NCBI RefSeq assembly: GCF_033568475.1
Contig: NC_133122.1
Span: forward strand, 146,272,861 to 146,336,860
Length of the DNA stretch: 64,000 nucleotides
From: Henckelia pumila
Lineage: Eukaryota; Streptophyta; Magnoliopsida; Lamiales; Gesneriaceae
Direction of reading: 5' to 3'
Part shown: piece after piece, positions 21,266 to 33,014 of the stretch
How the letters are laid out: every line of letters starts with the position of its first letter
How positions within the stretch are numbered: position 1 is the stretch's first letter
Translations under genes and position numbers: made by a program
Notes under the pieces: generated by a model
Told to the model about the DNA's origin: nothing
Databases searched by the model: none
Seen by the model: the letters and a program-made list of their open reading frames with translations, nothing else

Positions 21266-23099
21266 TTTAACGTGTATACAAGCATCAAAGTTTTGATTTT
21301 TTTTTTTTTTGGCCAAGAATTTATCACCACATCCTTCATCGTGTTGTTAGACAAACCAAATTATGAGGTTTTTTCTTGATTGAGTTTTGGTACATGTTTT
21401 TTTTTTTTGTGGCTAAAAGCATGGTTAGTTTAGTATGAAGTTTTCTTTAATACTTGGAACTTTTTTAAACCAATAATAAGAGTGTTGGTAGAATCTCATT
21501 ATTTGCTAATCAATTCCATTCACATGCTGTTTGGTTTTAACCACTATTAAGTTCCAATCCAACCCTCTCACGTGCGGCACGTGTGCATATGGTGGTTAAA
21601 AAGGGTATTTGTTTGGTAGCAGTGAGAAGAAGTACACCCACCCCCATCCTTAAAATTCTTGAGTTGGTCCCAAACGTGAATGAATCTTAAATAATTAAAG
21701 CAACATGAAGAATGCCGGATCCATCCATAGGGAAAAAAAAAATCCCATTATACATCTTTCATCGTCTCGTTTCGTCCCAACGAAAGAACTCAACCAAACA
21801 GTATTGGGACAGAAAAAGTGGGATTGTTCATTCTATCATCATCATCATCATGTCATCATAATATAGGAGATGAGATTAACAATTGTTGTGGGTATGAAAT
21901 GACAGACAGACAAGGCCTCAATGCTGGATGAGATCATCGACTATGTCAAATTCCTACAGCTCCAAGTCAAAGTACTTCCCTCTCTCTCTCTCTCTCCTCT
22001 TTTTAAAGAAATGCTTATTGTTTAATTAAAATATACTTGCATTGATTCTCCAGTTGACAAACTGTAATGGGCAATTAAAAAAATATTCAATCACTTTGTA
22101 AAAAGATGGGGGTTATTATTAGTATAATAATTTGTATGTATGTATGTATGCATTGTGCATTAATTATACAACATGATGTAAAATTCTCCCTCTTGGTTAA
22201 TATTTTATGGTCTGGCCCAGGTTCTGAGCATGAGCAGATTGGGTGGTGCTGCAGCTGTGAATAATCCCCCTCTAGTTGCCGATATCTCCTCCGAGGTAAT
22301 TTACTTTTACACCCTGGGTAAATTAGAAAATTCTCTTTTCATCAAATTGAACCATTTTTTTTCTATGTTTGTTTTTTTAATATGAGGAAGTGTGAAATTT
22401 TAAAAATAATGAGATCTCTGTTAAGTGAATTAAATTTTATTTTGTATTTTATATATATATATTAAATGAAACATGAGTGTACCCCACCCGCACCCTTGGC
22501 TGTCCCTCTCCAAATTCTCTATCACCACCACAACAACACAACAAAACCATAAAGCATCACGCGTGCAACTTTTTTCTGATATTAAAACACTCCACTTACG
22601 TATATATGTTGATGTTGGGTGTTTCTATTTTAGTAAAAAAAATTTTAAAAAAAACTAAATCAACACTGAATACCATTTCCAGACTATTTGTGAAATAGGA
22701 GTTTAATTTTCATGATTTTGAAAATGAAATGAAATTGTATAGGGAGGAAGGAACGGTAACGGAACACAAACGGCTTCGTCGTCGAACAACGACGGCATGA
22801 CGGTGACGGAGCACCAGGTGGCGAAGCTGATGGAGGAAGACATGGGGTCCGCCATGCAGTATCTTCAGGGGAAAGGTCTGTGCCTGATGCCCATCTCGCT
22901 GGCGACCGCCATCTCCACCGCCACGTGTCACACGAGGAGCCACCACCCCGCCTCCAACAACAACCCACTACTCAACGGCGAGGCTGCTGGGCCCACCTCC
23001 CCGAGTATGTCGGCGTTGACCGTACAATCCGCCACCATTGCTGCTAACGGCGGAGGAGAAACCTCCCTCAAAGACGCTAATTCTGTTTCCAAGCCGTGA
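20154..23099 (+). CDS. bHLH66-like: bHLH transcription factor, LRL (bHLH66/69/82) type
   Basis: Seven exons are inferred, all with GT-AG borders and all splice junctions in phase 0: 20154-20543, 20670-20762, 20874-21035, 21108-21173, 21906-21971, 22221-22295, 22743-23099. Together they encode ~402 aa, somewhat longer than Arabidopsis relatives as I recall them. Exon 1 has the acidic [11 protein letters not shown]-terminus. Exons 3-5 build the bHLH domain: basic region [20 protein letters not shown], helix 1 and loop [16 protein letters not shown], helix 2 [21 protein letters not shown] and R of the HSIAER region predict E-box/G-box DNA binding. Exon 7 carries [19 protein letters not shown], conserved in the clade. 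LRL factors act in the nucleus and promote root-hair growth in Arabidopsis and Lotus. ATG 20154 was chosen over an upstream in-frame codon at 19986 because homologous sequence starts there. No clear TATA box was seen. Confidence 0.93.
21198..21262. repeat. (TTA)n(TA)n microsatellite in intron 4 of the bHLH gene
   Basis: ATT repeats run into a long TA run within the ~730-nt intron between exons 4 and 5. Confidence 0.9.
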
Positions 23100-24508
23100 G
23101 TTGGAGAGAGTTGACTCTTCTTTTTTTCTATTTTTAACGATTTTTCTTTTTTCTTCGAAGAAAAAAGTTTAAAAGGAGCGGGGAAAAAATGGGGCAAAAA
23201 GGAAAGATGGTGGGTGATTATGTTCCTTTTGAACTCTTTGAACTTTCAAGAGTCGTCGACTCCAACAAAATAAGCAATCTTAACTTATTTTATATCATGC
23301 TTTGTTTTATCTACTCTTATACGTCAATTCACATTAATTTATGAACAAAATTTGTTAACAAATTGATTTGGACTTAATTCAACCTGAAAAACGACAATAT
23401 ATTGAACTCACAAATTTCTATCCAACGGACATATTGTAATAACAAAATTCAAGTGAAGCATCAGTTAGTTTTTTCTTTGCTAAAAAAAAAAAAAAAGAAG
23501 TGAAACATTAGTTTAAGGATTTAGACACCAAGCCAAGTAGAGATTGTTAGAGAAAAATTAACAATTGATAGAGGGTAGAGTACAACTTTTGTGTTCAATC
23601 TGATTCACTGTCCTTAAAAGAAAGTTTATCTACATTTTATTTGATTTGAATAACGAAATTTTGTAAGATATTCAATATGAAAATAATCATGTAAATTCAC
23701 TAGAACAAAGTTGAGAATGAATATGATTGCTAAAGTAAAAGGAAAGAAATGGAATAGCGAATTAGATAATTACTATTTTGGAAGGAGACGTGCAATATTA
23801 TATAACAATTAAACCATCTCTTCAAACTTTTCAATTCCTCTTCTTCTTCTTCTTTTTTTATTTTTTTTATTTTTTAATGTGAGAACACACATTCGCTATT
23901 TTTCGATGTACACTTAATAAATTTTGGATTTGAATTAACGCAATAGTTTGCAAACCATACTAGCCAAGTAAACTACACCGATCAAGTCCTATACAACAGA
24001 TTCACCCGAGAAAATTTTGGTAAAAAGAATCGAATTCTTGACCATTTGTCAACAACCTACACTCCATCCATTTGGATATGGTTCTCTTGAAGGCTCGATC
24101 CCTTTGTTTCTTTTCAGTGTAGTATTAGTTATTTTGTTTCATATAGTCATCCCTAATTACATCCAACACCAATTCTAGTCATTCAATACATGGCATCAAT
24201 TAGTTGATAATGAAAAAGAAACTAAAATAGCGTTGAACATCCTGCGTGTGGCGATATTAAAAACTATGCTTTGTTTGGAAGAATACTTTATAAAATATTT
24301 TTATGAAAGTATTTTATAAAATGATTTAAAATAAATATGCATTTAGACAATTATTTTATAAAAACGTTTTACAATTAAAAAATAATATGCCTGATTTTCA
24401 TCATGTCTTCAATTCGAAAAACATAAAACATTAAAATCTTGTCCAAATACATACTTCAAGTTCTTTACTCATAAAACATTAAAAATATTTTTAAAGTACT
24501 AAAAAAAT
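23100..24508. other. bHLH 3' flank and intergenic DNA
   Basis: The first ~200 bp likely hold the 3' UTR (an AATAAG-like signal at ~23268 is possible). The rest is AT-rich with no supported gene. Confidence 0.5.
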
Positions 24509-24653
24509 TACGTGAGACGATTTTACGAGTCAATTTTGTGATACTGATATAATATTTGGGTCACCAATGAAAAATCATTATTTTTATGCCAAAAATATTA
24601 ATTTTATTATAAATATAAGTAGAGTTAACTCGTCGCACCGTCTCACAAGAAAT
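24509..24653. repeat. GTGAGACGG-type MITE, copy 4
   Basis: It runs from ACGTGAGACGATTTTACGAG to GCACCGTCTCACAAG. A short diverged fragment of the family follows at ~25610-25722. Confidence 0.65.
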
Positions 24654-24804
24654 TTACTATTTAAAGTATTGGTTCAAATAAAACCTAGATTTAATCCTTT
24701 TTAAAACTAATAGCTCAGTTTTAAAATCTACTCATGCAAATAACTACTTCATAACATATAAATGTGAAAGTAACCTTTGTTTCACAAAACTAAAAAAGTT
24801 TTAG

Positions 24805-25032
24805 GCCCCAATGGGGTGTGCAAGTTGGTGGAGTAGTTAAACTTTTGGCCAAAGGTGAGGAGTTCGATTCCCCTGCCAACACTTTCTTGGACTAGCCTGT
24901 TACACAGGGTTTGCCCAGTGTGGTTTACCTGACTAGCGTAGTTTGCAGGCTATTGCGTTAGTCGGGGGATTTACCCAGAGCGCACCGAAAGATAACGGCT
25001 GCGGATTCCCACGTCACAAAAAAAAAAAAAAG
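24805..25032 (+). mobile_element. tRNA-derived SINE with poly(A) tail
   Basis: Box A-like GTGCAAGTTGGTGGAGTAGT and box B-like GGAGTTCGATTCCCC head the element. Its body contains CCTGACTAGCGTAGTTTGCA and it ends in a run of A. GTTTTAG flanks both sides (24798-24804, 25033-25039). It belongs to the same family as 5656-5883 but is better preserved. Confidence 0.85.
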
Positions 25033-25039
25033 GTTTTAG

Positions 25040-25791
25040 ACTTGGTCTGGTGTGACATAAAATCGAGTTTGATTCCAATTTTACAACAATTAGATATAAT
25101 AATAATTATTATTATATGATCCATAATTTTTTCAGTTTAGATTATTCATATCATAAATATTTTATTACTTCAACTCGTAAATCAAACGGTGACCAATTAT
25201 CTATCGATTTTCTAGTAGCCAATTTTCTTGGTTACCATTAAAAAAAAGAAAAATAAAAAGGGTTTCTTGGTTGGCCCCTTGGTAATTGGTAAAGACAAGC
25301 CGATGATGAAAAGCTACGTGCAATAGCTTTAACTTTCAGTATATTTTAATTTTCAGTCATTTCATTTCATAATCTATACAACTATCCAACAGATGGGCTG
25401 TAATATTATATTTTTCTGAATATTAAATAGAGTGAAGCTGCCGACAACAATCATATTATTCAGTATTTGTTGTTACATTTGTTTTTACCATTCAACTATC
25501 ATTAGTTATATCGAATGATTAATCGCTTTAAATTCCACAGGAAATTGGAATCACATTAATCGTACAATCATTTTCCAAATGCAATTATAAGTGAAACAAA
25601 TATTATGTTAGGTATCTCTTATTTGGATCACCTACCAAAATTATTACTTTTTATGGTAAATATGAGCCGTCTTTATCCATTTCAAAATAAAATTCCATAA
25701 AATCGTCTCATAAAAAGCATACTCATATATATAAGATTTGATATGCACGATCACTTTGAACACTTAGCGAATACCAATAAAATGAGATTAT
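25040..25791. other. Intergenic AT-rich DNA
   Basis: No gene or well-defined element apart from a fragment of the GTGAGACGG-type MITE near 25610-25722. Confidence 0.5.
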
Positions 25792-25934
25792 TCTATGCTA
25801 CATTTGGAGTACTTCCTCCCCCCATGATGTGGTCAAATTACAACCATTGGATTTCTATATAAAAAAAAAAAAAGGATTCCACATGATTTAATGATATAGA
25901 AATAAGGGGAGAAACACTCCCGATGTAGCATAGA
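25792..25934. mobile_element. Small foldback MITE
   Basis: TCTATGCTACATTTGGAGT at the left pairs with ACTCCCGATGTAGCATAGA at the right. The 143-bp element has a short A-run in the middle and no coding capacity. Its target-site duplication is not obvious. Confidence 0.65.
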
Positions 25935-26118
25935 CTCACCCACTAAAATGATGTCCACCTATTGAATGAACATCAATACATAAACCTTCATTCCCCTGTG
26001 ATGTAATTTAGTTTTGATACTAGAATACCCAACTTTAAACGGGCGGCTGCTAAGTGCATAAGAAATCCAGGATCTATCAAGGGGGCAGAACTAGTAGCAA
26101 TCAGGATTGGCATGGGCT

Positions 26119-27620
26119 TGTAGTAGCTAAGCCCCATTTTACAAGATTAATTTAGTTAAACATGTTTAGAATTAATAAAACATGAGAAAAGAATTTTAAA
26201 TATATCAAACGGACCAAGAAATCAGATCTAGAATGTCCAAAAATGGTTAATGAGATAATTTGGGCTCGGGTGGTTTGGAAGGTCCGAACCAAATGCTTTG
26301 TAGAGTTCGGAAGGTCCGAAGTGTTCGGATGCAGCAAAGGAGTTCGGAAGCTCTGGGGAGATCGGAACGTTCGAAGTATGATCGAAGCTTCTGATCGTAG
26401 TTAGGTCATGCACATTATCGACGTGTCAACTTGCTCGAACACGCAGGAGATCAGAACGTCCGAAGGTGGGGATTGGAGCTTCCGATCTTTGCATTTCTGC
26501 GATGTGGCTTGCATGTGAGTTCAGAGCTTCCAAAGAGGGGTTCGGAGCATCCAAACTCTGCCTATAATTAGGGCATCCGAGGCTCACTTTTAGCTTGCCA
26601 ATTCATAACTTCCCTCTTGATTCTTGAGAAGTTTTAGGAGTTTCCAGCCTTCCTTGGTTGGGGGCAGGTCTTGGCGAGGCATTTACGGAGTCGTAGTGGA
26701 GTTATGCCTAAGTTCTGGGGCTATCGATATCAGCGGGCTGACGACGGACGCAGATATAGCTCTACCTTCTTATAGAGACTAGGGAGTATGCAATAACTTA
26801 GTTCAAGATTTTAGATCAAGATTTTAATGCATGTTTATTCTGCATTGTAGTGCTGGACTGTATATGCATGGACATCTTGGATTGTTATTAAGGTACGTAA
26901 GTACTAACTGAGATAGCCAGCGGGTTTGCATGCTTATGTGTTGTATATTATATGTCATGATTCATGTTACTGCTTTCAGATATTATGTTGCATGTGCATA
27001 TCATATTGTGCATGTATCTCCTTCGAGATAAGCCAGAGTTGTAGGAGCTTAGCCCTTATTAGGAAATTTTGACACTGAGAGTCACAGTGACCGATGGGTC
27101 GAGCAGACTCTAGTGATCTAAGTGATATTTTGATCCATGTCCAGTTAGGAGTGAGTGAATGTACCCAGTGGTTTGGATCCCCGATGGTACTGCTCATATC
27201 CTAGGCACCAGTCTGAGCAGATTCTGATTTGTTTACCCAGACATGGATACCCATTCATTACATTGCATGAATCATATTTGTATGTTTACTCGTACTAGCG
27301 TACTGAGCTTTAACGCTCACGTCTAATTATTTTCTGTTTTGTCTGGGCACCCCATTCGACGTGGCAGTTGTAGGAAGTTCGCCCAGGGACTTGGAGTAGT
27401 CGGTGATCAAGGTGTGACATCAGGATTAGCTGTTAGGATGTATTTTATTATATTTAATATTTATTCGACCAGATTGTATATTTTAAGTTTATTTAACCGG
27501 TTGTATTCTGCCGGTTTAGTATTTTGATTTAATTTTTGCATTGCACTTTGATTATGTTTTTATTAAGATTATTGCAGGCTTAGTTCTGATCAGTAGGTGA
27601 TCATGGTGCGGGTTACTACA
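26119..27620 (+). mobile_element. Solo LTR of gypsy family A
   Basis: It starts TGTAGTAG and ends GGGTTACTACA, with GGCT on both sides (26115-26118, 27621-27624). It shares the U3 palindrome cluster (~26270-26560), a decayed TATA box (~26565), the GCTGACGACGGACGCAG block and the terminal GTACTGAGC...GCTCACGTC hairpin with the copy at 403-1793. No internal region remains. Confidence 0.88.
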
Positions 27621-27627
27621 GGCTTGT

Positions 27628-28620
27628 TGATATGAATCCTCTTGATAATGATAAGCAAACATGATTATAAATTAAATCGCACCCTCAAATCAATAAACAA
27701 AAGATTCAAAGTATTTTTCCCAATCTTTGAAACAAGTAGAACTGACTGAGAAATATCGAAGACAAACAAAAGATAAAATTTGGATTTCCACCTTTAATCG
27801 ACAAAACTAACAACAGAAATCACAAACAATCGAAACCAAAGAAAATCTTCAGATAAATCGTATATGAAAATATTTAGTGAGAAATCAATTGACAAACGTT
27901 TCCAAGTAATTAAACTGTGACAAGTTTGATTTGAATAACCAAAGCAAAGTTTTGAAGAAAATTCTAAAGAGAATTTCAATATTGTGTATAAACTGAATCT
28001 GAATTATTATTAATTAAAAATAAACATTGTATTTATAGTTTACAATCAAAAAATAAAACATATAGCAAAATATTACCTAAAGATATCAAAGATATCATCT
28101 AAAAAGTTTTCTAGTAGGTCTAAAATACTTAAATTAAGCAAAACTCATCAAAAACCACGCAAACACACAAACATGCCGATGTGTGTATTTTTCTCGAAAA
28201 AATCCAGCTAGCTCGAGCGGTAGAAACTCGCGCTCGAGCGGAAAATGTTCTGTCCCGCAATTCCACTTGAGCTCGCTCGAGCGATAAAAACTCGCGCTCG
28301 AGCGAGAAAGTCTCTTCCCGAAAATTTTTTATGAGGCTCGCTCGAGCGGCACATTGTTGCGCTCGGGCGAGCAGTGTTCTGTCCGAAACTTGATTTATGC
28401 TCTTCTTTCATCTTCTAACACTTCAATAACACATAGACAACTTCCAAACTGATCTTCAAGTGCTCCAACTCCCTCCTCTTGATAATTTATCATTAACATT
28501 TGAAGTGTCTTCTTGAATTTGTTAGCTCGGTTCCTCGTTATGGGTCCACGTGGCAACTCCAATGGATCTCGAACTCCCCTTGCCACTCGATCCGCATGCG
28601 AGCTATCCATGATCACATCA
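27628..28620 (-). mobile_element. Solo LTR of gypsy family B
   Basis: The 993-bp unit has TG...CA ends and a near-perfect 5-bp duplication (CTTGT at 27623-27627, ATTGT at 28621-28625). On the minus strand it begins TGATGTGATCATGGATAGC. A TATA box (CTATAAATAC) lies near 28036. The frame 28616-28395 (minus) reads RGPITRNRANKFKK, a motif I recall from the end of gypsy polyproteins, so the coding tail overlaps the LTR start. Palindromic CGCTCGAGCG motifs lie at ~28205-28360. It sits inside the LINE. Confidence 0.75.
28205..28375 (-). repeat. CGCTCGAGCG palindrome cluster in the U3 of LTR B
   Basis: At least six CGCTCGAGCG-type dyads occur in pairs separated by ~10 nt (for example GCTCGAGCGATAAAAACTCG). 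They lie upstream of the minus-strand TATA box. Confidence 0.7.
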
Positions 28621-29042
28621 ATTGTGCTTGAGATTGGGACTGAAGAAAATCAGTATCTTTTTGGATTCTTCGGAAGCAGTACAAGCAATCAAATGCCCAG
28701 AAGAAGATAGGAGTTCAGAAGGAGTGGTGGCTCAAGAAGTGCGTTCTATGCTTGAATCTCCTCATTTTAATTCGATAGAGCATATGTGTCATTCGATCAT
28801 CAAAGTCGCTCATTTTTTAGCTCATTAAGTATTATCTAACTCCTCGAGTTTTGAATGGGTTGAAGGTGTTCTACTGGATTGGCTTCATGGTATTGTAATC
28901 CAAGATGTATTATGCTAATGATTAATGGATGTTTCTTATTTCAAAAAAAAAAAAAAAAAGAATACCCAACTTAACAATTTCTATTTTTAAATTAATATTT
29001 ATCAAAATTAATATTTATACATAAAGTTTAGTTAATCGATTA

Positions 29043-30112
29043 TGTAAGGATCGATAGGGATGTTTAGAAAAGTGTTTAGAAGGGGGTTGAATAAACACCC
29101 CTTCAAAAAATTTATCACTTCAAATGCGAAGCTGAGTTCAGTTGAGGTTAGCAACCGAAATCTCAAATCTTATCTGTCTATATCAGTTGACCAGCAAATA
29201 TATAAGTTAGGTTTGCATAAAAGGTCGACAGATAGATTGAACACTATAAGTAAATGGCTAAAGAACAGGTAATCTGAAAGTGACAAAGGCCAGATGTGCT
29301 TATGATGTTCGGAGACTCAACTGCTTCTATGTCACCTCATCTTCCCCTTGGAAAGGTTTATACTTGAAGACTTTGATATATATATAAACACTTGCACAAA
29401 CACAATCCAATCTCAGGACTTACCACACTGCCTAAGTCGGAACTCCTAGCTTCAACTACTTGAATACAACAGTACTAGACTGATCTCTTAGTGCATTCCT
29501 CAACTGACTTTACAATGAGTGTTTACAACACCTCGAATGATCTTCTTACAAAGAATATTACAACTCAAAGTTTAGCACAATATGATCATATACTCGATCA
29601 AGTACAATACAATGTAGTGCTTGATCAGTTTGCTTCACTCACTCTTGAAGCTTCAGTTGACTGATCAATAATTTTTGCGAGAGAATGATCTTGCTTTTGA
29701 ACTTCAGGGTTTCTAACCCCTTTGTCAACTGAATTTCAGCTGATATTTATAGATTTGGTTGCAACTTTCATATTATTCAAATTCATGCGCGTCCAAAAAT
29801 AGTAGTCGTTGCTTGATATTTTAACTCTGCTCATTTTCTGACACCCGTAGTTTAGCTCTGATATCAACTATGGTTTCCTCGATTGGTCTTCAGTTTAGGT
29901 AACCGACTTCACTTGGGGAACCACGTCTAGTTTGGAAATCCAACTTAGTTTAGCTCATAAACTAGTTTATCTTAGAACAGTTTGTCTTGGTCCAGTTTGG
30001 GTAACTCAGTTCAATTGACTAGCACTGTCCAATTGAGTTACTAGATAATCTTTTTATTTTTGTCTTCGAGTATTTTGTATAACACCAAAAATTAATAATT
30101 GATTTTTCAACA
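29043..30112 (-). mobile_element. SIRE-like LTR, probable 3' end of the minus-strand retroelement
   Basis: The left end TGTAAGGATCGATAGG and the following GGGGGTTGAATAAACACCCC match the terminal pattern of the family E LTRs (GTGTATTCACCCCC...CGATCC). A minus-strand TATA box (CTATAAATATC) lies near 29750. The right boundary at TTTTTCAACA is tentative. No duplication was found. Confidence 0.5.
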
Positions 30113-30335
30113 ATTTATCCTTCTTTAGTGTTTGAAAAAAATAAACTTTTAAATACATTTAGGCAAAAACGTATCTTGTTACTTGAAATAGTCTTTTTAC
30201 TTTTGCTTTAGAGTATTTTATATAACACTTAAACTTAATGGTTGATTTCCCAATTTTTTTTTTCTTTTTGGTTTTTGAAAAAATTAAGCTTTAAATCCAT
30301 TTAGGCAAAAATGTATCTTGGTAGGAACTGATACT
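30060..30335. repeat. Diverged tandem duplication (~150 bp unit)
   Basis: The order GAGTATTTTGTATAACAC ... CATTTAGGCAAAAACGTATC occurs twice, the second copy with GAGTATTTTATATAACAC and GGCAAAAATGTATC. Confidence 0.65.
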
Positions 30336-33014
30336 CAGAACTACATCACTGATTTGTCTTGATAGATCAATTTCCTCCTTTTTGACAAACACACTAGCTT
30401 CCTGTTTTTAAAAATATAATTGCTCTGAACTACAGTAAGAAAGGTGGACTGATTATCTAGTACACTGATGGAGATAAGAAGAGTATGAAAATATAAACTG
30501 AATCTTATACATCAATTGTAGATAAAATAAAATCAATAAATTCTTCTATCTTCGACCCTGGCTGTGCTGACTACTGTGAGAGATTTGGCCGTGATGGCCT
30601 GGAGTGCCTCTTCCTTTGTGACTCTGGTGACCTCCTATAGAATGTTATTACCCTTTTATGGCAACTCCATGGGTAGAAACCCATAAATGCTGAAGGAGGG
30701 ATGGGACAACGAAGTCATTTGTGCAGACAATACAATAATTTGTGAAAAAATAGTGCTCTGCATAGAGTTCAGTTTGTAAGATATTACATCAACCTTGGTA
30801 GAAACGGAGTCTACTTTGAAGTTAAGCTCTTTGTTTTTGGAATTGATATGTGGCCTTATTAATTGTTTCCATGGTTTGAACAAATAGTTCATCTGCCTTT
30901 GCAGTTTATCAACTTCCATAGTCATCATATCTCGAAGAGTGTTGAGATTATCGGCATTCAGTTGTTGATATGTCCTCATGGCTTGAATATGTGTAGAAAT
31001 GGATGACAAGCTGATTTCAATGTTCTCCAAGGAAGAGTCAAGATCATAAAATGGTTATTTATCGGGTGAATCCTCCTCCGATTGAACAATGATGCTCCAG
31101 GAGGGACCTGTTTTATCAGAACTGACTTTGGGCATCTCAACTGATTTTTCTCCATTGACTTATTAGAAAATGAACTCTTGTTCAAGATTTCATCATTGAT
31201 TTCAAGCTCTACCGAAAGCTTCTCAACTTCAGCTATCTTTGGATCAGGCCACTTCATAAATGTAGATTATTCAACGGCTTTAAAAAAAAGTTCCTTGACC
31301 GTCTAAATATCTAATTCAGTTAGGATATCCCCTTCGGTTGTGGTCTTCGTGGGAGTTTCAATCTTCTCAGCAGTTTCAATTTTCCTCGGTTTCAATCTTC
31401 TCATCAGTTGCAATTGTCTCATCAGTTTCCTTAGCAGTATTGTCCTCAAACTGCTCATTGGATTCAGTTTGTGTGTCACCAGAGTGATTTAGGGCGAGAT
31501 TAAAAAATTCATTCTCAATCTCTGCATCCGTAGATTGCCTAGTCAAATCGATCAGATTTTTTGATGCAACCTCAGGTGATCGATTGGCGTAAAGAACTAA
31601 AACATCATGAACTAGAACTTGAAAAGAGAAGACTGTTTCACTTAATAGAGTTTGAAAATAGGCGGGATGCTCTTCATCATTTACTTCTTCTAGTAGTTCC
31701 ATCTCCAGTCCTTGGGCAGAAATGCCATCTATCATTTCAATCTTTGTAGAATAACATCAAATTTAACCTTTGTGGCTCAACATCATGATCTTCTGGTTCT
31801 TTCAAAACCTCAACCTCAGTTTCTATTTTTTCCTTATCATAAACTTGGTCTTCCTCAATCGCAATGTCCTTTGTGATAGTATTCTAAACATCATCAATAT
31901 TAATCAAAGAAACCTCTTCAACTGTCTCAGCATCCAACTGGATTTCAGGAGCTGAACTGACAAAAGGTTCAGTCAGGTGGGATTGTGCTTGCTTAATTGA
32001 TTGAACTTCCGGTTAGCGAAAATACTTTTCAACTTCATTAAACACCTAATCCAAGGCGTGCTCAGAAGATGTGGCCTCTTCTTGAAGGACGATATAAGTT
32101 GGTTTGGATTTTGCTTTGGATTTTGAGCTCTTGTAAGGTTCTAGAATGACAAAAAATTGATCTTCCTCCCAAAAATGAATACCACTTTGGATCGTTCTCA
32201 AATAACCATCCAGCTGTGTAAACACTCCTTTGTCATCATAAGCTATTTGCATAGTTGGATTATAGCTAGCCTTCAATTCTGCATGAATATCATCAGTCTC
32301 TTCACCCTCACCAAGTCATAAAAATACTTCCTCCTGTCGAATGCAACTGATATGTCAACTGCTTGAAAATCTTCAACACAGTTTCCTCCAAAGAGACAAA
32401 GGCTCTCAAGTTATCTTTCTTTAATTTCCTGGACAATGTTACAGTTCTGAACTTGTTCCATTCATCAAACACTTCATCGATTTTGGTTTCTGCATTTTCT
32501 AACACTTCATCCATATAGAGGTCAATTTGAATTTGCATGGCATTTGTTAGCCTGTCAGTGTCATTAGAAGTGGACAATGCCAAACTCTTGCTCTTGTCCT
32601 TAGACACTTTTCGATATCAAAACCAGAACCATTCCCTTTACTTTTACAGTAGCTTTCTTTACTGGTTTCACCACTAGTTTGTTGGGAGAGGAAATGGGTT
32701 TGGTCTTCGAAGTTCTAGTATTCTTTATCAAGTGCTTAATGGTGAAATCTTCTACTTCACCAGTTTTCTCCTCATCCTCACTCTCGTGAGAGATCAAATT
32801 CCTCTTTTCTTTAGAATTCGGTTCACAACATCCTTGTTTGTCTTATAATCTTTCTTTGCTTGTGCCATCTCCTCTGCTATTTTTTTCTTGACTTCAAGCA
32901 GTTGAGAAGGAGAAGGCTTGACAGTGGGTACTTTTGTCATTACGTCAACGTTGTATTGCTCATTCATCAACCTGCACTTTTTGAGAGGGGTTGAATTTTT
33001 TAGAATAATAACAT

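Larger units (their letters stand above)
26036..28958 (+). mobile_element. 5'-truncated L1-type LINE, split by LTR insertions
   Basis: A perfect 14-bp duplication AGAATACCCAACTT flanks it (26022-26035, 28959-28972), and it ends in a ~17-bp poly(A). Only ~415 bp belong to the LINE itself: 26036-26118 and 28626-28958. The split RNase H frame reads GSIKGAELVAIRIGMGL on the left and LRLGLKKISIFLDSSEAV ... KVAHFLAH on the right. The two parts join in frame once the insertions are removed. The E and D of GAEL and FLDSS are RNase H catalytic-type residues. The element is dead on arrival (5'-truncated). Confidence 0.88.

Noticed and set aside
24805..25032. Possible tRNA gene
   Set aside because: Same reasoning: poly(A) tail and duplicated flanks show a SINE.
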